Source: Pseudomonadota bacterium (GTDB taxonomy: Bacteria; Pseudomonadota; Gammaproteobacteria; Burkholderiales; Burkholderiaceae_C). Taken from it: DNA of 64,000 nt. Below the pieces are notes generated by a model. That model searched no databases. It saw nothing but the letters and a program-made list of their open reading frames with translations, and was not told the origin of the DNA. Every line of letters begins with the position of its first letter. The first letter of the stretch is position 1. Made by a program: the position numbers and the translations under genes. Shown piece by piece: positions 32,101 to 37,242 of this stretch. The DNA lies in assembly GCA_021846965.1 (NCBI GenBank), contig JAJZWA010000001.1, forward strand, positions 83,517 to 147,516, read 5' to 3'.

Positions 32101-33469
32101 CGTGTGCGTCGATACAACGCTGCAGCGCCACCGGAGTGGGCATCTCGTCGTCCAGCACGACACAAGTGCCCCCGTTGAGCAGGGGCCCCCAGATCTCGAG
32201 CGTGGATGCATCAAAGCCCAGTGGCGCGGCGTGCAACATGCGGGTAGCGTGATCCAGCCGCATGAAGCCCCCGTCGAGCACCAGGCGCAACACACCCCGA
32301 TGGGGCGTGAGCACACCCTTGGGGCGCCCGGTCGACCCCGACGTGTACATGACGTACGCCACGTCGGGCGCGTCCAGGCAACGTGCCTGAGCACGCGCGC
32401 GAACCTTCGTGTCCTGCCAGGGCACGATGGCCGGGCAGAGCCCCTTGAACCCGTCGATCACCTCGGGGCTGGCGAGCACGATGGCGGCCTGCGTGTCGTC
32501 GAGCATCCAGGCAAGGCGCTCGCGCGGCCACGCCGCGTCCAGGGGAACGTAGGCCGCGCCCAGGCGCATGACGGCCAGCATGCTGGCGACGGCTTGCGCG
32601 CCGCGCGGCAACGCGATACCCACGCAGCAACCCTGCTGGATCCCGGCGTCGCGCAGACGCGCCTCGATCGATGACGCCATCGCCGCCAGTTGTGCATAGC
32701 TCCAGCGGCGCTCGCCATGCACAAGGGCCAGGGCATGCCCACGGTCTCGCGCGACCTCCCGGAACACTTCATGAATGCGCTGTTCCGGTGGCGGCTTCGA
32801 TGCCGGTGTGCCTGCGGCCAGCAACTCGCGCGTCTGCTCGGCATCGAGCAGGGGCAGCTCGTGCAGCGCCGCGTTCGGCGTGTCGAGCAGCGCCGAGGCG
32901 AGGCTGCTCACCGCGCGCAACATGGCGCGAGCCTGGTCTGTGGAAAACACGCTGCGCTCGTGGCGCATGCGGAGCTCGCCTTTCGCGGCCAGCGCCAGCC
33001 CAACACTTCCCGCATCGAGTTCGACTTCCGGAAGACGATCGGCCTGCTCCGGTGCGAACCAGTGGGCCAGTATGTCAGCAACCGTAGTCGTCGACTCGGC
33101 TCGCCTGCTCTGGTCGATCAGGCCCAGCCAATCCTGGGCGCGGGCGCCTGCGTGCTCGGACACGCGCACGCGCAGGCCGCTCACCCTGCCGTCTGGATCG
33201 TGCACCGCCACGCAGGGTTCGTCGACGGCCAGCCACCGGGACAGCAACCAGTACCAGGCCGCCAGGAAAGGAGTGTCCGGCAACCAGCCTCGCCGCGAGG
33301 CAAGGCTGCGCAACGCAGTCGCGCGATCCGACAGGAGCTCCCAGGAACTCACCCAGGGTGCGGAGTCGCGCTCGTGCCCCACCTCTGCGCATCCAAGGCG
33401 CGCCAGGTCCGTCGCGTCGGCCGGGGACAGCGACCACAACTGAGGCAGCTTCGGCATGTCTACCGCCAT
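26141..33469 (-). CDS. Hybrid NRPS/type I PKS with aminotransferase: (half C)-A-PCP-KS-AT-ACP-AMT
   Basis: About 2442 residues from ATG 33469 (other ATGs at 33487 and 33457). Domains: residues 50-215 resemble only the C-terminal lobe of a condensation domain; adenylation 225-720 (YTSGSTGRPKG 375-385, NGYGPTE 511-517, Lys711); carrier 735-800 (Ser766); ketosynthase 828-1255 (Cys999, His1135, His1175); acyltransferase 1345-1640 (GHSVGEF with Ser1439; HAFH at 1535-1538, the malonyl-type motif); ACP 1740-1815 (Ser1777); Ala/Pro-rich linker; class III PLP aminotransferase 1935-2385 (Lys2228 in TYGKVIGGG). The A-domain pocket reads D-A-L-W-V-G-G-T-F-K, near a published valine code. The order implies loading of an amino acid, one malonyl extension, and conversion of the beta-keto group to a beta-amine, as in MycA/ItuA-type synthetases. 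Confidence 0.95.
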   Translation of the reverse strand: MAVDMPKLPQLWSLSPADATDLARLGCAEVGHERDSAPWVSSWELLSDRATALRSLASRRGWLPDTPFLAAWYWLLSRWLAVDEPCVAVHDPDGRVSGLRVRVSEHAGARAQDWLGLIDQSRRAESTTTVADILAHWFAPEQADRLPEVELDAGSVGLALAAKGELRMRHERSVFSTDQARAMLRAVSSLASALLDTPNAALHELPLLDAEQTRELLAAGTPASKPPPEQRIHEVFREVARDRGHALALVHGERRWSYAQLAAMASSIEARLRDAGIQQGCCVGIALPRGAQAVASMLAVMRLGAAYVPLDAAWPRERLAWMLDDTQAAIVLASPEVIDGFKGLCPAIVPWQDTKVRARAQARCLDAPDVAYVMYTSGSTGRPKGVLTPHRGVLRLVLDGGFMRLDHATRMLHAAPLGFDASTLEIWGPLLNGGTCVVLDDEMPTPVALQRCIDAHAVDSAWLTAGLFNAVVDDDPRRLSGLRQLLVGGEALSVPHLRRALAALPDTELINGYGPTECTTFTATALIDRDLPPELVRVPIGHPIRDTRGLIVSPAGELLPAGLVGELVVGGSGVALGYLRRPELDAERFVTDPFGQPGARLYRTGDLVRRLPDGQLDCLGRVDSQLKIRGYRIEPGEIESCLASHPAVRACAVIGRRDAAGNLRLLAYAVPRAQRAPAAELRAFVARRLPEHMVPAAFTWLDALPTTPNGKLDQRALPDPHRESPSEGLMPARDEFEQRVCAVFAEVLGVDQVGREEHFFELGGNSLLVLKALALLGGEAAGLDVPAFFGRPTPAALAQRLRAGATSRRTRIPAGETSASRARGAPEAPIAIIAVAGRFPAAADVEQFWANLLNGRDGICHFAPGELDASLSPELVGDPDYVKARGVLDGVECFDAAFFGISPREAALMDPQQRVFLELCWQCLERGGYAPDGQIDPVGVFAGMHNATYYQHHVLAHPDQVQRLGAFQTMLGNEKDYIATRTAHRLNLTGPAVSVNTACSTSLVAVAQAVLALRAGQCSMALAGGASIQCPPASGYLYQEGAMLSPDGVTRSFDARGAGTVFSDGAAVVLLKRLDDALADGDEVLALIRGVAVNNDGRDKASFTAPSVDGQAAVIAAAWRDAGVSAPDIDYVEAHGTATPLGDPVEVEALASVLRDGGAPTGSCLIGSVKSNVGHLVIAAGATGLIKTALALHEQCIPPSIHYETPNPHIDFQHSPLRVCDRLTPWPRTSRVRMAGVSSFGVGGTNAHVVLQEAPPRTAPAAADGAQLLMLSARSETALQRMSLQLASHLEAFPDVNLADVAHTLQVGRSRFAHRLCVVASDAGLAVSTLRDSSHAARIQGVASAGTPLIWMFPGQGAQYAGMGRDLHARDAAFAQAFDAACEALGPHLDFDLESRMFGAQHDLAETATTQPALFAIEYALAQAWLARGARPAALLGHSVGEFVCAVLAGVMSLDDAAALVARRGLLMQAQPAGAMLAVRMAAAELQALLPEGVALAADNGPRASVAAGPEAAVEALCMELEQRGVPARRLATSHAFHSPMMDGALPDFEQAVRAVALHAPNIPIVSTCNGDWLHAAQATDPAYWLRQLREPVRFRPALRCALERHANALLLEVGPRSVLSDLARQQGITGLVGTRSSLGARPGDEVASMLLAAGALWAAGHDLNLTAAHPAQGRRRVRLPTYAFETTRHWLDAGGAVSHAAASVAEARAAVNSPPFSSPSNTMSTNQSSALPAAADDRATRAALVARLRSLFEDVSGTDLGAADASASFVELGIDSLTLTQAALQVKKEFGVPVTFRQLMEGLRSLDALASYLQGLVPPPAAAPAAAAVEQVAAAMAPATVAPAMPTQLAAPGDDAAVRQLIEQQMRLMVQQLEVLGKLGRGGAAGSFPAVVSAAGPAPVPAVVPTQPPAQETTCSGTVSSPEDDTRRYDVKKAFGAIARIHTQGGDLSERQRARLQAFIRRYVERSAKSRAYTERYRGPLADPRVVNGFRPAIKDIVYQLVMERSKGSHMWDLDGNEYVDVLSGFGMNLFGWQPEFVQQALREQLDAGYDIGPQHPLAGPVAEMVCEFTGFDRAGLCNTGSEAVMAAVRIARTVTGRDTVVLFTGSYHGTFDEVVVRAGREHRGIPAAPGIMRGMFGDVRVLEYGTDASLQYIREHADDLAAVLVEPVQSRRPEFRPVEFLRELRAVTERAGCCLIFDEVITGFRSAPGGVQELFGLRADLATYGKVIGGGLPIGVVAGRREFMDALDGGAWQYGDDSIPSVGVTYFAGTFVRHPLALAAAHASLKHLKQQGPELQRGLNRRTEDLAAELNAFCEQHAAPLRIRHFASLWRVSWAEDHPLQDLLFAMMRSRGVHILDNFPCFLTTAHSAEDLQLIARAFKESVRELQESEFLPGGASPEAQVFDASRPPVPGARLGRDAAGKPAWFVADPQRPNQYMKVS

Positions 33470-33761
33470 GGTGAAAGGCTCGGGCATTCGAAAGGGTCTC
33501 GGGAGGCGCAATCCGCACAAGCGCGCGCACCCGACGGGTGAGCCTTTACCGGGTGCACGTACCGCGACAGTTGTCTCGCCCGTTCCGGGCATGCATCACG
33601 AATCGGGAATGCCCGAACTCGTGCGCCAAGCGAAGCCTGCCCCGCGGCTGAACTACGCCGAGCGAGTCTATGCAGTCGACCGGCTTCCCGCATCCCCCGG
33701 AACATGGGTGCGAGCACCCTCTGCGTGAACTAGTTCACGCAGAGGGCCATCCGTCGCGGAG
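33470..33761. promoter_or_regulatory. Intergenic region upstream of the NRPS/PKS genes
   Basis: This 292-bp gap separates the JmjC gene stop from the synthetase start and is the largest gap within the minus-strand block. It holds a perfect 30-bp palindrome (33717-33746, listed separately). It also has a weaker inverted repeat, CGGGCAT at 33586-33592 and ATGCCCG at 33609-33615 with a 16-nt spacer. No confident -35/-10 pair stands out. It is the most likely place for an internal promoter driving the assembly-line genes. Confidence 0.45.
33717..33746. promoter_or_regulatory. Perfect 30-bp palindrome
   Basis: Each 15-base half is the exact reverse complement of the other; the left half reads CCCTCTGCGTGAACT. 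It begins 16 bp past the JmjC stop codon on the minus strand and lies about 250 bp before the synthetase start. RNA from either strand could fold a strong hairpin, but no T-run follows on either side. It may therefore be a factor-independent terminator of unusual type or a dimeric regulator site. Its GTGAA-N4-TTCAC core recurs at 41712-41725. Confidence 0.6.
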
Positions 33762-34700
33762 TCAGTAGGCGAAAGGGGGCGCCACGTAGCCTCGCCAGCG
33801 CGTGCGCGCGGCAGCGATACTCCAACCCACAGGTGCCTTCCACGCATCCCGCCACGCGCTGACGCCAGGCTCGCGCGGCTGCAGGCCGACGCCTCGCAGA
33901 ACGCGGTTGCACTGGTGCACCCGAGCGTGCCTTCGCGTCTGGTCGGTGTAGAAATTCACACCTATGGATATCGACATGTTGGACGCACCGTCCGCGTTCA
34001 CCGGGGTCTCTGTCATATGCGGCGTGGTGGACGGGAAATACACGCCGTCCCCGGGACCGACCTCGAACACCCGGCCCCGCTCGCGAGCCGCGTCGGACAG
34101 GCGGACGCCCTCGAGGGAGCCGTGCACGATGAAGTCCTCGACCCTCTCCGCCGCCACGACGTCGCGATCCCGGTGGTCGAACACCGTCAGGATCTTGCGT
34201 CCATGGATCTGCAGCCAGAAGTTGTTCTCGCGGTCGATATGAAAAGGGGTGAACGCGGGAGCCGCGGAAAGGAAGATGAAGCCCGTGATCTGCAGGACCT
34301 CGCGGCCTCCGTCGCCCAGCAGGGACCCTGCGCTGTCGAGGACCTGCTGCAAGAAGCCCCCATAGGCCGGATCCGTCTGCACGTTGTACAGCGCGACCCA
34401 ACTCCCCGGTTCGGCGATGCGATCGAGAACCTCATCGATCGTGCCCCCCTCGGGCGGCCTTGACACATGGAGGAATTCCGAAGTCTGGGTCAGCGGTCTG
34501 GCCGCGAAGCGGCACTGGCTTGAGGGCATGAGGTCGCGCGCCAATTGCGACAGCCGCGGCAACTGCATCAGCGGATGATCGTGAAAGTCGTGCCGGATGG
34601 GGCCGAAAGCACCCAGCGAGAAGGTCGCCGGATCCGCGGGCAGGATCGGGTGGATCGTGCCGTGTCGATCGCCGCCGTCTGATGATCTCGAGTGGTCCAT
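33762..34700 (-). CDS. Cupin-like JmjC-domain protein (putative Fe(II)/2-oxoglutarate oxygenase)
   Basis: A 312-residue protein starting at ATG 34700; a GTG at 34733 is possible, but a GGGGG run lies upstream of the ATG. The core AFTPFHIDRENNFWLQIHGR followed by KILTVFDHRDRD is the cupin_8/JmjC pattern. Its H-I-D supplies two iron ligands, and YFPSTTPHMTETPVN supplies the third histidine. Such proteins hydroxylate amino-acid side chains, free or carrier-bound. Lying directly before the NRPS/PKS genes on the same strand, it could tailor an amino acid of the product; this is inference from position. A role in EPS biology is the alternative. Confidence 0.72.
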   Translation of the reverse strand: MDHSRSSDGGDRHGTIHPILPADPATFSLGAFGPIRHDFHDHPLMQLPRLSQLARDLMPSSQCRFAARPLTQTSEFLHVSRPPEGGTIDEVLDRIAEPGSWVALYNVQTDPAYGGFLQQVLDSAGSLLGDGGREVLQITGFIFLSAAPAFTPFHIDRENNFWLQIHGRKILTVFDHRDRDVVAAERVEDFIVHGSLEGVRLSDAARERGRVFEVGPGDGVYFPSTTPHMTETPVNADGASNMSISIGVNFYTDQTRRHARVHQCNRVLRGVGLQPREPGVSAWRDAWKAPVGWSIAAARTRWRGYVAPPFAY

Positions 34701-34769
34701 GCCGACAGCCCCCACGAAATGCACGCGCTCCACGGTCGCGTCGACGGTTCGCCGCCGCGGCCTGACTCC

Positions 34770-35669
34770 TCAGTACGCGTAGTAGCCGTACGGAGAGGAA
34801 GCCGCCGGTGCGCGCGCCTGGTTCAGCAAGGTCAGCACCAGCGGACATTCTTCGAGCAGGCTCAGCGCGTGTTGCACCGACCCCTGCTGGGTCTTTCCAG
34901 CCTCCACGACCAGCACCACCTGCCCCATCTGCGGCGCCAGGACGCGCGCCTCCGCGGCATGTAGCAGGGGAGGCGCGTCGAAGATCACGATGCGTTGGTC
35001 TCCATGCGCGGCAAGGCGCTCGAGGAATGCGCCCATGGCGCGCGAGCCGAAGATCTCGGTAGCCAGTTCGTGCTGGGTTCCCACCGGGAGAAAGCTCAGC
35101 TTGTCGACGTTCGTGGCCAGTTCCAGATCGGCAAGATCAAGCGAGGGGTCCAGCAACAGGTCCATCAAACCCCGGCGCGGGCCCTGCAGGCGCAATCGCT
35201 CGGCGATGGCCATGCGCGTCGCATCCGCGTCGACCAGCAGCACACTGTGGTTGAGCTCGCTGGCCATGCTCATCGCGAGGTTCAGCGACGTGAAGGTCTT
35301 GCCCTCCCCCGGCAGGCTGCTGGTGATCATGATCAGGTTGCCCCGCTCGACCGCCTCCCGGCCCTTGCTGCCCACCGCGTTGCCGAGCAGCGGTCGCTTG
35401 ATGGAACGGAATTCGTCCATCAAACGGGATCGGGGCGCGCCCGGGACCAGGTAGCCCATGGCGCTCAGGTGGCCGAGATCGATGTCGACACGCTGGCGCG
35501 GGGGCTTGAGCGGCGGCGGGGCTGCGGCCACCTCCTGCAAGGCTCCGGCCAATGCTGCCGGCTGCTCCGGGCTAGGGGCCACCTGACCGGTGGATTCGGC
35601 CCACGGCAGCTCGACGCCTGCCTGGCGCAGTTGTTCGAGGCGTTTGCTGGCTTGCTCGATGATGCCCAT
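34770..35669 (-). CDS. XrtA/PEP-CTERM-type tyrosine autokinase (BY-kinase)
   Basis: A 299-residue cytoplasmic bacterial tyrosine kinase. Walker A is SSLPGEGKT (117-125), Walker A' is LLVDADATR (144-152) and Walker B is IVIFDAPPLL (227-236). The C-terminus ends SSPYGYYAY with four tyrosines (294, 296, 297, 299), the likely autophosphorylation cluster. The N-terminus IIEQASKRLEQLRQAGVE matches the exosortase-locus kinase group (TIGR03018). These kinases pair with the chain-length protein encoded 7 bp upstream and cycle phosphorylation to control polymerisation and export. A GAGG ribosome site precedes ATG 35669. Confidence 0.92.
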   Translation of the reverse strand: MGIIEQASKRLEQLRQAGVELPWAESTGQVAPSPEQPAALAGALQEVAAAPPPLKPPRQRVDIDLGHLSAMGYLVPGAPRSRLMDEFRSIKRPLLGNAVGSKGREAVERGNLIMITSSLPGEGKTFTSLNLAMSMASELNHSVLLVDADATRMAIAERLRLQGPRRGLMDLLLDPSLDLADLELATNVDKLSFLPVGTQHELATEIFGSRAMGAFLERLAAHGDQRIVIFDAPPLLHAAEARVLAPQMGQVVLVVEAGKTQQGSVQHALSLLEECPLVLTLLNQARAPAASSPYGYYAY

Positions 35670-35676
35670 GGCGGCC

Positions 35677-37242
35677 TCAGTGGATCAGATGCAGCATGCT
35701 GGCCAGGGTCCACGAGGCGAACGCGACGACCAGACTCGCGCTCCCGGCGATGAACAGCAGAAACTGGCGTCGCTCGCGCGCCTGCGCCCGCGGCGTCAGC
35801 ACCAGGGATATCGAGCCCAGCACCGCGCGCTCGGTTCCCTCGCGAAGCTGGCGCGTGGTCCGGTAGGTCGGGAACAGGGCCACCAGAAGGTAGGCCCCGC
35901 CCACTCCGAAACCGACCGCCAGCACCAGCACCAGCGCGATGAGCATCGTCCGATGAGGAAACAGCGCCGTGGGTGCGAGACGCGGCGGGTCGACAACGTG
36001 GAAATAGTCGTGGCTTCGGCTTTCGTCCTGATTGCGTGACAATGTCGCGGCTTCGCGCCGCTGCACGAGCTTCTGGTAGTTGTCGTTCAGCACCTTGTAG
36101 TCTCGCGTGAGCTGCGCGTACTGCTCGTCGAGGCCAGGCATCTGCTGTTCTCGTGCATTGATCTGCTGCAGGCGCTCGCGCACGTCGGAGAGTTGGGTCT
36201 GCAAGGCCGCGACGTTGGCACTGGCCTGCGCCAGGCTGATGCGCAACTGCTGGTATACCGGGTTCGTCGCCTCCGAATACAGCGGCGCCGAATGCGGCGG
36301 CGCGGCAGCGGCCGATGCTTCCTCGCGGCGCTTTTGCGCCTCCAGGCGCGCCAGCAGCGAACGCGTGGCTATGACGTCCGGGTAGGCGTCCGTGTAGCGC
36401 TGCAGGAGCTGGTCCAGACGACTGCGCTGGGCGGCAATCTGTTGATCCAGGCCGCCGGCCTGCGGCGCAGCCATGATTCCCGCGCCCGGTACGAGTTGCG
36501 GTGCCAGCGTCGGGCGCACCTCGGCCAGCTGCGTCTGCAGGGCATCCCGCGCGCTGGTGGCGGCTGCAAGTTGGCCCTGCAGGCTGACCAACTGATCCTG
36601 AAGCTGCCCTTGGCGAGCCGCGTAGTCCATGCCGCCCTGCGCCGAATAGCCGGGGTGGGAGGTCTTGAACTGCCGAAGCCGATTCTCCGCGTCACGCAGC
36701 TTCGCGTCATACAAGGCGATCTGGCTGTCGATGAAGTGCAGCGCCTGCGCGGAATCCTGAGCGTTGCTGTGCAAGCCCGTATCGACAAACAAATCCAGCA
36801 AGGTGCGCACGACACCCAGGGTCTTAGCGGGATCGGTCCCCACGAAGCTAACCTGGTAGATGTTGTCCCTGCCGTTGACCTTGAAGCCGATGGTCTTGCC
36901 CAGACGCTGAACCAGCAATTCACGCTTCAGGTCGGACGCGCCGGGAGGCAACAGGTGGTTGCGGTCGATGATCTTGTTGAGGTTCTCTCGCGACAGCATC
37001 GTGTGCGCGAGCAGTGCTACCTGCTGGCTGATGTCGGGCTGCACCGCAAGACCTTCCAGCAAGGGACGCAGCGTGGTCTGGGTATCCACGTACACCGTCG
37101 CGCTCGCCAGATAGCGTTCCTTGTAATGCAGCACGCCGAAGGCGCCCAGCAGCGCGACGCACCACGCGATGGCGAGCCCCCACCAACGCTTCTCCCACAT
37201 GGCGGGAAGAAGATTGAACAGCGGCGCAAGGAGGTCATTCAT
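35677..37242 (-). CDS. XrtA-type polysaccharide chain-length determinant (Wzz/GNVR family)
   Basis: A 521-residue inner-membrane protein starting at ATG 37242. It has a first helix (WWGLAIAWCVALLGAFGVLH), a long coiled-coil-rich periplasmic region (about residues 150-430), and a second helix preceded by the proline-rich PPRLAPTALFPHRTMLIALV. ASATVYVDTQTTLRPLLEGL is typical of the PEP-CTERM-locus ChnLen family (TIGR03007). It sets the modal length of the polysaccharide together with the tyrosine kinase. Its start overlaps the stop of the ATPase-fusion gene by 8 bp. A short cytoplasmic tail with another hydrophobic stretch follows the second helix. Confidence 0.92.
   Translation of the reverse strand: MNDLLAPLFNLLPAMWEKRWWGLAIAWCVALLGAFGVLHYKERYLASATVYVDTQTTLRPLLEGLAVQPDISQQVALLAHTMLSRENLNKIIDRNHLLPPGASDLKRELLVQRLGKTIGFKVNGRDNIYQVSFVGTDPAKTLGVVRTLLDLFVDTGLHSNAQDSAQALHFIDSQIALYDAKLRDAENRLRQFKTSHPGYSAQGGMDYAARQGQLQDQLVSLQGQLAAATSARDALQTQLAEVRPTLAPQLVPGAGIMAAPQAGGLDQQIAAQRSRLDQLLQRYTDAYPDVIATRSLLARLEAQKRREEASAAAAPPHSAPLYSEATNPVYQQLRISLAQASANVAALQTQLSDVRERLQQINAREQQMPGLDEQYAQLTRDYKVLNDNYQKLVQRREAATLSRNQDESRSHDYFHVVDPPRLAPTALFPHRTMLIALVLVLAVGFGVGGAYLLVALFPTYRTTRQLREGTERAVLGSISLVLTPRAQARERRQFLLFIAGSASLVVAFASWTLASMLHLIH

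Noticed and set aside
33586..33615. CGGGCAT...ATGCCCG inverted repeat as an operator
   Set aside because: The 16-nt spacer and 7-bp arms are modest for this GC content; kept only as a note in the intergenic entry.
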